Shown piece after piece: positions 1 to 7,292 of a DNA stretch of 18,278 bases. Made by a program: the position numbers and the translations under genes. Each line of letters starts with the position of its first letter. Within the stretch, counting starts at the first letter, position 1. Source of the DNA: Sphingobium sp. (lineage in GTDB: Bacteria; Pseudomonadota; Alphaproteobacteria; Sphingomonadales; Sphingomonadaceae). The stretch covers positions 1-18,278 of the forward strand of contig JASBTC010000390.1 in assembly GCA_030148625.1 (NCBI GenBank), written 5' to 3'. Below the pieces are notes generated by a model that saw nothing but the letters and a program-made list of their open reading frames with translations, was not told the origin of the DNA and ran no database searches.

Positions 1-27
1 GGCGAAGGGATCGAGCTTGGTCGTCAT
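1..27 (-). CDS. 5' end of an unidentified gene running off the left edge
   Basis: An ATG at 27 on the minus strand is preceded by AAAGGA about eight bases upstream, a good ribosome binding site. It opens a frame reading MTTKLDPFA before the window ends. Nine residues are too few to assign a family. The gene lies on the same strand as the iron-uptake block and starts about 105 bases after the kinase stop codon, so it could be a distal member of that unit or have its own promoter. The call rests only on the start codon, its Shine-Dalgarno sequence and the absence of any other gene here. Confidence 0.5.
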
Positions 28-95
28 GGTCGGGTTCCTTTCATTGGGTCCGACGATATGACGAGCCAGGATCGGCGCGTGTGACATTGCGCGAG

Positions 96-125
96 AAAAA
101 TATCGAAGGGCGCTGCCGATGCCCT
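96..125 (-). terminator. possible weak terminator after the kinase gene
   Basis: Read on the minus strand, AGGGC and GCCCT form a five-pair stem around a nine-base loop. Seven bases later comes a run of five T. It sits just past the kinase stop codon. The stem is short and the T run is offset, so this is only a candidate. Confidence 0.3.
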
Positions 126-132
126 GTCGCGG

Positions 133-660
133 TCACGTCCAGCCGTGCGCCAGGATGCGCGCGACCACCGCATCGACGTCCAGCGCGCTGCTGTCGATCC
201 GCAGCCCGATATGCGGCCTTGTGTCGGCAACCGCGTCGGCGAGGATCTCGGGTGGGAAATCGGGGCCGTAGCCGGTCTTCGCGCGGGCCCGGTCGCGCGC
301 GGCGAGCGTGCGCGCATCGGGCGCCAGCACCACCACGCGCGGCGCGAGATCGGCAAGCCTGGCCGTGACCGCGGCGAGATCGGGGCCGAGAATGATATCC
401 TGATAGACGACGGCGAAACCCGCGCCGCGATAGTGCCGCGCAGCGTCGCAGGCGAGCGCGTGGCGCAGATCGAGCTGGCGGCGGGCTTCCTCGTCCAGTT
501 CCGGCCCCATGGCGACCGCGCCGTTCACGATCATCCGGCGGAACAGATCGCCGCGCAGATGCACCGATTTCGGCAGGGCTTCCGCCAGCGCCTGGGCGAC
601 GGTGGATTTGCCCGCCGCCATAGCGCCGGTGATGACGAAGAGCGGCGGAGTCTCGGTCAT
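133..660 (-). CDS. small P-loop kinase / AAA-type ATPase (zeta-toxin or gluconate-kinase-like fold)
   Basis: The 175-residue protein begins almost at once with a Walker A motif, GAMAAGKST at residues 12-20. A conserved-looking HLRGDLFRR stretch follows at 34-42, where small nucleoside/sugar kinases carry the substrate-binding Asp. An Arg-rich segment, RDRARAKTGYG, lies in the region expected for a lid. The likely role is ATP-dependent phosphorylation of a small molecule in the cytoplasm; the substrate cannot be read from sequence. The ATG at 660 lies 31 bases past the receptor stop codon and has no clear Shine-Dalgarno sequence, so it may be translated from the receptor message. Relatives are usually annotated only as AAA family ATPase. 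Nothing beyond position ties it to iron uptake. Confidence 0.85.
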   Translation of the reverse strand: MTETPPLFVITGAMAAGKSTVAQALAEALPKSVHLRGDLFRRMIVNGAVAMGPELDEEARRQLDLRHALACDAARHYRGAGFAVVYQDIILGPDLAAVTARLADLAPRVVVLAPDARTLAARDRARAKTGYGPDFPPEILADAVADTRPHIGLRIDSSALDVDAVVARILAHGWT

Positions 661-691
661 GGCGGATCTTATAGCGGCCTGGGCGGGCCGC

Positions 692-2812
692 CTACCAGTA
701 GATGCGGACGCTCAGCGCGCCATTGATGCCTTCGCCGATATTGCTCTGTCCCCAATATTTCTTGTTGAAGAGATTGTTGACGTTGCCGGTGAAGGCGACA
801 CGGCGCTCGCCGATCAGCGTTTCGTACTGGAAACCGAGATTGGCGATCGTGCGCGAGGGGATATAGAGCGTGTTGAAATCGCTGGTCGGCGCCTTGCCGA
901 AATAGCGGACATTGCCGTGGACGCTGAGGCCCTTCAGGCCGGGGATGTGATATTCGGCATTGCCGACCACCTGCCATCTTGCCGCCTGTTCGGGAATATT
1001 GCCGCGGATCGCTTCATTGCCTGCTGAAACATTGCGGATGCTGGGGTCGAGATAGACCGCGCCGAGCCCGACCCTGAGCAGATCATTGACGCGGTAGCTG
1101 CCGATCGCTTCCAGCCCCTTGTAGACGGTCAGACCGTCCTGGGTCAGGTAGCGCCTGTTGTCGATCATCTGATCGATCTGGTTGGCGCGTTCGACGCGGA
1201 AGCCCGCCGCGGTGAAGCTGATCCCCCGATGCTCGTATTTCAGGCCGACCTCATATTGCTTGCTGACGGTCGCCTTCAGGATCTCGCCGAAATTGGCATA
1301 TTCGCCGCCGACACGCGATCCGCCCTCCATCGATTCGACATAGCTGCCATAAAGGCTGACATGATCGGCGGGCTTGAAGATGAGCGCGAAGGTGGGCGTC
1401 ACCGCCGATGTGCGATAGCCTGAATCGGCCGCGGGATCGCCGTCCAGATCGAGCAGCTCGTAGCGTGTGTAGCGGGCGCCCAAGATCGCCTGGACATGAT
1501 CGCCGATATAGAGCGTGTCGCTCAGAAAAGCCGCGCGCTGCTGCTCTTCGGAGGGAGAACCGGCGGTGCTGAACCCGATATCGCGCGTGACGAGAAAATC
1601 CTGCCGCCGGTAGATATTGCCGTTGAAATCATTGCTCCAATAATAATCGTCAATGCCGAAGGCTGCCTTGCTGATCTGGAGGGACAGGCCGGCGACGATC
1701 GCATGGCGGACGGGGCCGGTCTCGAATTCGCCCTGCAGCATCGTCTGCGCGAAATGGTTTCGATCGAGTTCGGCGAAATTATAGGCATAGCCTTCGTAGT
1801 CGCCGGTTTCGTCGAGCATATAGACGAACATCTTGTTCGAGCGGTGACGCTTGCTCGTATAGCCATAGGTCAGGCTGGCCGACCAGCCTTGCGCGAACGC
1901 CCAGTCGAGGCCGGTCGCGGTCGACAGCGTGTTCGATTTGTAGAAGCTGTTGTCGATGTTGAGATCGCCATATTTGTAAGTCGGCCGGGGCAGCGCCGTG
2001 CCCGAATAGCTGCTCCAGTAGATCTGGAGCGGTTCGTGTTTGAGGTTGCTGTCCTCATAATTGGCGGTGGCATGCCATTTGAGTGTCGGGCTGAACGCAT
2101 ATTCGAGCGCGAGCGAACCCACCCAGCGATTGACCCCGGCCTGATTATAGGCGGTGCCCTTTTCTCCGGCCACGTTGACTCGATAGCCGAAGCTGCCGTC
2201 CCGATTGAGCGGTCCACCGGCATCGACATGGCCGTAGAACACGCTGTTGGTGCGATAGCCGATTTCGGTGGTGAGCAAGGGTTCGGCCGTCGGCCGTTTG
2301 GTCTTGTAGCTGATCACGCCGCCGGGCGATCCAAAGCCGTACATGAAACCCGAAAGCCCCTTGAGCGCCTCGACGGTCGCCACGGATTCCAGGGGATAGT
2401 CACCGCCCCAGTAGAGGAGCAGCGGGATGTTATCGACATAATAGTTGCGTACGCCCAGGCCGCGGATCTGCGTGCCCCACCAATTGGTCGTGCCCGCCGT
2501 CGCGAAGGAGGAGACCGAAGGGTCGTTCGCGAATATCTGGGCGATCGTCGTCGCCTGGCGCATGGAGATATCGTCGGCATCGATGACGGTGACGGAGAAG
2601 GGGGTGTCGAGCAGCGTCTTGTTGCCCAGTGCGCCGCTGCTGGTGGCGATATTCTGTCCCTGATCGGGTGCGATGCCGGTCACGATGATGTCAGACGCGG
2701 TCTTGTCGGTGTCCGCCGGGCTCTCATCGCTCGCCGCCCGCGCGGCATGGGCGGTCATCAGGCCGGCGATCGCCGACACGCCGATCAGCAGGCGGTTACG
2801 CATCAACATCAT
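692..2812 (-). CDS. TonB-dependent siderophore receptor
   Basis: This 706-residue outer-membrane protein imports a ferric siderophore using TonB energy. A signal peptide occupies about residues 1-26 (RLLIGVSAIAGLMTAHAARA). A TonB-box-like SDIIVTG follows near 39-45, then a plug domain (about 50-170) with the family-typical EALKGLSGFMYGFGSPGG. The rest is a beta barrel rich in alternating aromatic strands, ending in Trp, which fits the barrel-assembly signal. Length is normal for the siderophore-receptor family. An upstream in-frame ATG at 2827 exists, but a GGAG site lies inside that extension, six bases before the ATG at 2812, so I use 2812. A second ATG follows immediately at 2809. Upstream is a Fur-box-like palindrome; the PepSY/DUF3325/DUF3649 genes just before it are frequent partners of such receptors. 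The exact siderophore is not predictable. Confidence 0.95.
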   Translation of the reverse strand: MMLMRNRLLIGVSAIAGLMTAHAARAASDESPADTDKTASDIIVTGIAPDQGQNIATSSGALGNKTLLDTPFSVTVIDADDISMRQATTIAQIFANDPSVSSFATAGTTNWWGTQIRGLGVRNYYVDNIPLLLYWGGDYPLESVATVEALKGLSGFMYGFGSPGGVISYKTKRPTAEPLLTTEIGYRTNSVFYGHVDAGGPLNRDGSFGYRVNVAGEKGTAYNQAGVNRWVGSLALEYAFSPTLKWHATANYEDSNLKHEPLQIYWSSYSGTALPRPTYKYGDLNIDNSFYKSNTLSTATGLDWAFAQGWSASLTYGYTSKRHRSNKMFVYMLDETGDYEGYAYNFAELDRNHFAQTMLQGEFETGPVRHAIVAGLSLQISKAAFGIDDYYWSNDFNGNIYRRQDFLVTRDIGFSTAGSPSEEQQRAAFLSDTLYIGDHVQAILGARYTRYELLDLDGDPAADSGYRTSAVTPTFALIFKPADHVSLYGSYVESMEGGSRVGGEYANFGEILKATVSKQYEVGLKYEHRGISFTAAGFRVERANQIDQMIDNRRYLTQDGLTVYKGLEAIGSYRVNDLLRVGLGAVYLDPSIRNVSAGNEAIRGNIPEQAARWQVVGNAEYHIPGLKGLSVHGNVRYFGKAPTSDFNTLYIPSRTIANLGFQYETLIGERRVAFTGNVNNLFNKKYWGQSNIGEGINGALSVRIYW

Positions 2813-2871
2813 CGGACACTCCAGCATTGCGCATCGCCACCGGAAGCGCGGGCTGGCCCGATAGGCTTATA

Positions 2872-2892
2872 TGATAATGCGAGTCAATTGCA
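2872..2892. promoter_or_regulatory. candidate Fur box upstream of the siderophore receptor
   Basis: Two 7-1-7 Fur-type motifs overlap with a six-base offset, the classical Fur arrangement. The first starts with a perfect TGATAAT half-site (2872-2878). The second is the interrupted palindrome TGCGAGTCAATTGCA (2878-2892). By eye they match the 14 informative consensus positions at 10 and 8 respectively. The site lies 60-80 bases before the receptor start, inside the only sizeable gap of the iron block. This suggests a separate iron-repressed promoter for the receptor. Confidence 0.5.
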
Positions 2893-2908
2893 TATATAGG
2901 CGCTGCCG

Positions 2909-3235
2909 TCAGGTGAGCCTCGCGGCAAGCCAGGCGACGAGGCCGAGCGCGCTGCCGATGAGGGCGAAGGCGGGCAGCGTGCGGGCGCGATAATGGAGCG
3001 TCAGCACGACCAGGCCAGCCGAGGCGCCGAGCAACCCCACCCATTCGACCAGCGCGAAGCGCCAATTGGGCGCGCCCAGCGCCGCGACGAGCGACAGTGC
3101 GATGAGCAGCCAGCCGGCGGGCCGCAGCCAGCGTGCCCGGATCGCGAACGCGGCCTGGCGGGCATGGCGATCCATGGACAGGCCGGTCAGCGCCATCCCG
3201 CCGAACGCGAGCGAGAATGATGCGAGCGCGCTCAT
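2909..3235 (-). CDS. DUF3325-type small inner-membrane protein
   Basis: The 108-residue protein is hydrophobic, with about three membrane helices (roughly 2-18, 38-58 and 64-81) and a fourth hydrophobic segment at 88-105. The ATG overlaps the TGA of the PepSY gene as ATGA (3232-3235), which fixes the start and implies translational coupling. Size, NWRF-centred pattern and position after a PepSY membrane protein in a siderophore-receptor locus match the DUF3325 family. Its function is unknown; it is presumably an accessory of the PepSY membrane protein in iron uptake or reduction. The family name comes from recognition of pattern and context, not a profile search. Confidence 0.8.
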   Translation of the reverse strand: MSALASFSLAFGGMALTGLSMDRHARQAAFAIRARWLRPAGWLLIALSLVAALGAPNWRFALVEWVGLLGASAGLVVLTLHYRARTLPAFALIGSALGLVAWLAARLT

Positions 3236-4755
3236 GCCATGGCCGCTTGGCTGCGCCGGCGTGGAACGGGTGGCTTGTGGATCGCGACCTTGCGCGCGAT
3301 CGTCGCGAAGAACGCTGCCAGCGCAAACATCATCAGGTCGAAGCCCAGGAACAGCCAGTCGCCCGCCATGGCCGCCCGCCACAGGCCGCGTCCGGTCAGG
3401 ACGAAGGATGCGATAGGCAGCAGGCCGGCGCCGAGCGCGGCGAGACCGAATGCCTCGATCCAGGCACGCCGCGGCGGGCGGACAAAGGCGAAGACGATCG
3501 TGGCCCCCCAGGTCCAGAAAAACACCCCGACCTCCGCCGCATCGCGCCCGGCAAGGCCGAACGGCAGCAGCCGATTGCCCCAGAAAAAGGCCAGGGTTGC
3601 GATCGGCAGGCCGGCGATCGCGCCGATATTGAGCCGCGCCACCAGCCTGTGGCCCAATCCGCTCGCGCCCTTGCGTGCCTCGATCCACAGCACCAGTCCG
3701 GTCGCGATCGTGCCGGCAAGGGCGAGCCCGCACAGGACATAGAGCCAGCGGCTGACCCAAGGCGCGAACCGTCCCATATGCAGTCCGTACAGCACGTCAT
3801 GGGTCAGCCGTGCGGGCCGCGCCTCGGTATATTGGCCGATGACCTTGCCCGTCGCACCGTCGAAGCTGATCGTGGTCGCGGCATAAGCGAGCTGGTCGCC
3901 GTCGTGCCTGCTGACCGTCACCACCGCATTCGCATCGCCGGGATTGGCGATGCTGACCCGCCCGATCCGCCCGCCCGCGAAGCGCCGTTCGGCTTCGTCC
4001 AGCATCGCGCCGATCGGCGCGAGCCTGGCCGGCTTGCCCGCGGCCTCGCGGCTGATCAGGCCCGGTGACATCTCGGCAAAGGCGGCGGCGAGATCGTCGC
4101 CATAATTCGCCGTCAGTCCCCAAGGCATGGTGAGCGTGATCAATGTGACGATACCGGTCACGGTGATCATCAGGTGGAAGGGGAGGGCGAGCACGCCCAG
4201 CACATTATGCGCGTCGAGCCAGCTTCTCTTGCCCTTGCCGGGGCGCAGCGTGAAGATGTCCTTGAAGATGCGGGCATGGACGATGATGCCGGTGATCACC
4301 GCGATCAGCATCAGCATCGCCGCGGCGGAGGCGAGAACGCGTCCCCAAGGATAGGGAAGCTGCAGCTCGAAATGGAAGCGGTAGAAGAATTCGCCGCCCA
4401 GCGTGGCGCGGATCGCGTCGGGGCTGCCGGTCAGGGGATCGAGCGCGATATCCCGATAGCCGAGCGGTGCGGTCATATCGTCGAAGACCGCCTGGACCGT
4501 TGCGCCGCGATCGTCGGGCGCGGTCAGATACCAGCCGGCGGCCTTGGGATGGCTGCGTTCGAGCCATGTGATCGCGGCTTCGATCGCCTTGGCGGGCGGT
4601 GCGGTCCCGGCCACTTCGGGGCGCATCCAGCCGCTGATCTCCGACCGGAACATCGTGACGGTGCCGCTCAGAACGATCGCGAACAGGATCCAGCCGAGCA
4701 GCAGGCCCGACCATGTGTGCAGGCCGGACATCGACTGCCGGAAACCCGCGCTCAT
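3232..4755 (-). CDS. PepSY-associated membrane protein, PiuB-like iron-regulated protein
   Basis: This 507-residue inner-membrane protein belongs to the PepSY_TM / PiuB group, which is induced by iron starvation and proposed to act in reduction or handling of imported ferric siderophores. The N terminus shows the family pattern MSGLHTWSGLLLGWILFAIV with an early His. A soluble periplasmic PepSY segment follows. A second helix pair flanks GIIVHARIFKDIFTLRPGKG and DAHNVLGVLALPFHL, carrying further conserved His residues that may bind haem. After another soluble region come four or five C-terminal helices, starting at RWLYVLCGLALAGTIATGLVLW. An in-frame ATG seven codons upstream is less likely, because the ATG at 4755 forms an ATGA overlap with the preceding stop, as at the next junction. 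Confidence 0.93.
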   Translation of the reverse strand: MSAGFRQSMSGLHTWSGLLLGWILFAIVLSGTVTMFRSEISGWMRPEVAGTAPPAKAIEAAITWLERSHPKAAGWYLTAPDDRGATVQAVFDDMTAPLGYRDIALDPLTGSPDAIRATLGGEFFYRFHFELQLPYPWGRVLASAAAMLMLIAVITGIIVHARIFKDIFTLRPGKGKRSWLDAHNVLGVLALPFHLMITVTGIVTLITLTMPWGLTANYGDDLAAAFAEMSPGLISREAAGKPARLAPIGAMLDEAERRFAGGRIGRVSIANPGDANAVVTVSRHDGDQLAYAATTISFDGATGKVIGQYTEARPARLTHDVLYGLHMGRFAPWVSRWLYVLCGLALAGTIATGLVLWIEARKGASGLGHRLVARLNIGAIAGLPIATLAFFWGNRLLPFGLAGRDAAEVGVFFWTWGATIVFAFVRPPRRAWIEAFGLAALGAGLLPIASFVLTGRGLWRAAMAGDWLFLGFDLMMFALAAFFATIARKVAIHKPPVPRRRSQAAMA

Positions 4756-5060
4756 GCCGGCCGACCCAACAGCCACGCGATACAGCCGAGCAGCGCAGCC
4801 AATCCGACGATGTCGGCAATGGCCCGCCAGGCGCGCTGCGCGGCGAACGCCCAGATCGCGGCGGCAGGCATGACCAGGATCGCGGCGAGCGAAGCTGCGG
4901 TCGTCGCCTCGGCCCGGCTCAGCGGCAGGCCGCGTGCCAGGGCGAAGGCGGCCGCGCTGGCCAGGAGATAGCCGCCCAGCGACGCGCTGAATATGCGAGT
5001 GGCGATCGCGAGACGTGCACGCGTCGCCGGGGAATCGAAAGAGCGGGTGGGGCGATCCAT
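4752..5060 (-). CDS. DUF3649-type small inner-membrane protein, first gene of the iron operon
   Basis: The 102-residue protein has a short basic N terminus and three membrane helices (about 26-44, 54-72 and 83-98). Its start at 5060 has a strong purine-rich ribosome site, GGGAGAGG, directly upstream. It ends in an ATGA overlap with the PepSY gene. Size, Arg-rich start and the gene order DUF3649, PepSY, DUF3325, TonB receptor fit the DUF3649 family. No activity is known for that family. A Fur-box-like palindrome 20 bases upstream marks this as the promoter-proximal gene. Family assignment is by pattern and context. Confidence 0.8.
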   Translation of the reverse strand: MDRPTRSFDSPATRARLAIATRIFSASLGGYLLASAAAFALARGLPLSRAEATTAASLAAILVMPAAAIWAFAAQRAWRAIADIVGLAALLGCIAWLLGRPA

Positions 5061-5079
5061 GCCTCTCCCTATTCGCTAT

Positions 5080-5094
5080 TGAGACTGATTTTCA
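5080..5094. promoter_or_regulatory. candidate Fur box for the DUF3649-PepSY-DUF3325 operon
   Basis: TGAGACTGATTTTCA is an interrupted palindrome that matches the 7-1-7 Fur consensus (TGATAAT-N-ATTATCA) at 11 of 14 informative positions by eye. It ends 20 bases before the DUF3649 start, a suitable place to block initiation. The gene content downstream supports iron control. Confidence 0.5.
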
Positions 5095-5412
5095 ACGGTG
5101 ATCGCATTGGCGACCGGAAGGGTCGATTCGAGGCGATCGCCGGTGCATTGTCGAGATGATATGCCGGTCAGGCTTGCGGTGTGGGCGATCAACTATAACC
5201 TGAAAATGCCGTCGGCGAAGTCCATGATCAACATCGTGAGGCTTTGGGTTTTGTGGTTGTAATCGTTCAGTCGTCATTGCCGGAAATTGTGACAGAATAC
5301 TGCGTTCATGATCTATATGTATTTGCCGAAAGATCACCAGTTTCGTGCGATATTCGATCGGGCCATCGGCAACATGCCTTCGCAAAATTCATCTTTGTTG
5401 TAGCGCTTTACA

Positions 5413-5445
5413 TTCATTTTCCGTTCATTGCGAATGCGGTTCATT
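5413..5445 (+). repeat. three direct TTCATT repeats upstream of the outer-membrane protein gene
   Basis: TTCATT occurs at 5413-5418, 5424-5429 and 5440-5445. The first two are exactly 11 bases apart and the last two are 16 apart. Direct hexamers one helical turn apart are the usual binding pattern of OmpR/PhoB-type response regulators, but the sequence is not a good match to the PhoB box. The function is inferred from spacing only. Confidence 0.35.
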
Positions 5446-5452
5446 ACGCACC

Positions 5453-5494
5453 GGGAACGGAGCACGCCGAGTATGGCGGCTCCCTGTTGTTCCC
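5453..5494 (+). promoter_or_regulatory. long hairpin in the leader of the outer-membrane protein gene
   Basis: GGGAAC pairs with GTTCCC, then GGAGC with GCTCC after a five-base bulge, then CGCC with GGCG around a GAGTAT loop, giving 15 pairs in 42 bases. It ends 26 bases before the ATG and 10 bases before the AAAAAGG ribosome site. It could stabilise the message or modulate translation. A terminator is less likely because no T run follows directly. Confidence 0.45.
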
Positions 5495-5520
5495 CTGTTT
5501 GCTTAAAAAGGTAGCGTATC

Positions 5521-6366
5521 ATGAAACCAGTATCCCTGCTTGCGGCCGCGCTTGTCGTTTCCGGCGTCGCCGCCTCTACCCCCGCATTCGCACAATCCGA
5601 TGAAAGCTGGACCGGCGGTTATGTCGGCGTCCAGGGCGGCTATCGTTTCCAGCCGAACGACAAGAATGAAAAGATCGAGTTCGACACCAATCTCGACGGC
5701 AAGTTCGGCGACACTGTCTCGACCGCCGCGGCGCCCACGACCAACATCTTCTCGCCGGGCTTTTGCGGCGGCAAGGCCAAGGGCAGGGCGCCCAAGGATG
5801 GCTGCTCGGACGACAAGAACAAGATCGATTGGGGCGTCCACGCCGGTTACGACGTCCAGATGGGCAGCCTCGTGCTGGGTGCCGTGGCCGAATTCAACAT
5901 GTCGAACATCCGCGACAGCGTCTCGGCGTTCAGCACCGGCCCCGATAGCTATGTCATGACGCGCAAGCTCGGCAAGAATGCCGGTCTGCGTCTGCGCGCC
6001 GGTTTCGCGACGGGTGACACCCTGTTCTTCGTCACGGGCGGCGGCGCCTGGGCCAAGATCAAGAACCGTTTCGAGACCACCAACACCGGCGTTGCCGGTG
6101 CTCCGACCTACACGACCAACGGCAATGACGATGCCTGGGGTTACAAGCTGGGCGGCGGTGTCGAGCAGCGTCTCGGCGGCGGGCTCTCGGTTGGTCTCCA
6201 ATATATCTACACCAGCCTGAAGGATGACGGTTATCGCGTGAATGCGGCGGGCGGCGCTGCAGGCAACGCCTTTATCCGCAATGGTGCGAAGGGCACCGAC
6301 TTCCGCCGTACCGGTGAGCGGTTCAACTCGTCGGCGGTCTCCGCCACGGTCAATTATCGCTTCTGA
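5521..6366 (+). CDS. outer-membrane beta-barrel protein (Omp25/Omp31-like porin family)
   Basis: The 281-residue precursor has a signal peptide ending at TPAFA-Q (about residue 24). The mature part begins WTGGYVGVQGGYRF, typical of small eight-stranded OmpA/Omp25-type barrels, and ends VNYRF with the C-terminal Phe needed for barrel insertion. Strands are visible as GLRLRAGFA, TLFFVTGGGAWAKI, WGYKLGGGVEQRLG and LSVGLQYIYTSL. Two features sit in the first large loop: an acidic DTNLDGKFGD stretch at 55-64, which resembles a calcium-binding loop, and a pair of Cys (82 and 95) that could form a disulfide. The start is preceded by AAAAAGG. The message begins downstream of a long gap and closes with a strong hairpin, so it is probably monocistronic. 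The exact role (porin, adhesin or structural) is not known. Confidence 0.88.
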   Translation: MKPVSLLAAALVVSGVAASTPAFAQSDESWTGGYVGVQGGYRFQPNDKNEKIEFDTNLDGKFGDTVSTAAAPTTNIFSPGFCGGKAKGRAPKDGCSDDKNKIDWGVHAGYDVQMGSLVLGAVAEFNMSNIRDSVSAFSTGPDSYVMTRKLGKNAGLRLRAGFATGDTLFFVTGGGAWAKIKNRFETTNTGVAGAPTYTTNGNDDAWGYKLGGGVEQRLGGGLSVGLQYIYTSLKDDGYRVNAAGGAAGNAFIRNGAKGTDFRRTGERFNSSAVSATVNYRF

Positions 6367-6433
6367 CCGACGCGCTGCAGTTTCTGTCGGGTGAATGCCT
6401 GACCGGAATTTGCGGAAAGCGACGAAGCCGAGG

Positions 6434-6469
6434 GCGCTGAACGATCTAAGCCGGTCGTTCAGCGCTTTC
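6434..6469 (+). terminator. terminator between the outer-membrane protein gene and arsH
   Basis: A perfect 11-pair stem, GCGCTGAACGA with TCGTTCAGCGC, encloses a 10-base loop (6445-6454) and is followed on the plus strand by TTTCGC. It lies 67 bases after the barrel-gene stop and 25 bases after the arsH stop on the other strand. It may serve both convergent units, but the T residues favour the plus strand. Confidence 0.75.
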
Positions 6470-6489
6470 GCTAATCGGCTGTGGCGAGT

Positions 6490-7233
6490 TCATCCTGCCC
6501 TGATCGCGATGGCCGAGTGATCCTCGTTGGTCGGAATCGGCATGCCTGTGGCCTTGCGTTCGGAATAGCGGTCGACCAGTTGACCGGCATGCGGCCGCAT
6601 CAGCACGGTGAAGCGCACCAACTCCTCCATCACGTCGACGATCCGGTCGTAATAGCTTGATGGCCGCATCCGGCCCGCTGCGTCGAATTCCTTATAGGCC
6701 GTGGCGATCGAGGACTGGTTGGGGATGGTGAACATCCGCATCCAGCGGCCGAGCAGGCGCAGTGTGTTGACCGCATTGAAGGATTGCGATCCGCCCGAGA
6801 CCTGCATCACCGCCAGCGTCCGGCCCTGGGTAGGGCGCATGCCCCTCATCTCGAGCGGCAGATGGTCGATCTGCGCCTTCATGATGCCGGTGATCTGGCC
6901 GTGACGCTCCGGGCTGCACCAGACCATCGCCTCGGACCAGAATGCATGGTCGCGCAATTCGTGGACGGCGGGGTGATCGTCCCCCGCGATCTGGTCGGGA
7001 AGCGGCAGTGTCGACGGATCGAAGATCCGGATCTCCGCGCCGAAATGGCGAAGCAGCCGCGCCGCTTCCTCGACGGCGAGCCGCGAAAAGGAGCGTTCGC
7101 GCAGCGAACCATAGAGCAGCAGCACGCGCGGCGCGGGGACCGGCATACCGAGCCCGAGTGCCGGCTGCTCATGGGCGAAACGCCGGTCGAGATTGGGCAG
7201 GTGGTCGGGATCGGGCAGCGTGCGGAGAGGCAT
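6490..7233 (-). CDS. arsH: ArsH, NADPH-dependent FMN oxidoreductase for organoarsenicals
   Basis: The 247-residue flavoprotein carries the ArsH signature throughout: [11 protein letters not shown] (41-51, FMN phosphate binding), [20 protein letters not shown] (104-123), [20 protein letters not shown] (134-153) and FTIPNQSS (168-175). ArsH enzymes oxidise trivalent organoarsenicals to less toxic pentavalent forms and can reduce other substrates with NADPH. The open frame continues far upstream with no start that makes sense. The ATG at 7233 gives the standard ArsH length, with AGGA about nine bases before it. It is the last gene of the ars operon, 59 bases after acr3, and a hairpin follows 25 bases past the stop. 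Confidence 0.96.
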   Translation of the reverse strand: MPLRTLPDPDHLPNLDRRFAHEQPALGLGMPVPAPRVLLLYGSLRERSFSRLAVEEAARLLRHFGAEIRIFDPSTLPLPDQIAGDDHPAVHELRDHAFWSEAMVWCSPERHGQITGIMKAQIDHLPLEMRGMRPTQGRTLAVMQVSGGSQSFNAVNTLRLLGRWMRMFTIPNQSSIATAYKEFDAAGRMRPSSYYDRIVDVMEELVRFTVLMRPHAGQLVDRYSERKATGMPIPTNEDHSAIAIRAG

Positions 7234-7292
7234 CGATCTGTGTCCTGATGTTTGGGGGAAATAGTGTTGAGGATGATCCATCCCCGGTGGAT

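Larger units (their letters stand above)
5061..5520. other. 460-bp divergent regulatory gap
   Basis: This gap separates the minus-strand iron operon from the plus-strand outer-membrane protein gene. It is clearly less GC-rich than the flanking genes, especially 5200-5450. Short open frames exist on both strands, but none has a ribosome site, coherent composition or recognisable protein, so I call no gene. It holds a Fur-like palindrome at the left end, repeated TTCATT hexamers near 5413-5445 and a long leader hairpin at 5453-5494. No convincing -35/-10 pair was found for the outer-membrane protein gene. Confidence 0.6.

Noticed and set aside
1496..2899. A 467-codon open frame on the plus strand opposite the siderophore receptor
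   Set aside because: It is antisense to a clear receptor gene, has no recognisable domain and reads as low-complexity translation typical of the opposite strand in GC-rich genes.
5244..5603. Short open frames in the gap before the barrel gene
   Set aside because: They lack ribosome sites and recognisable sequence, and this one overlaps the barrel gene signal peptide in another frame.
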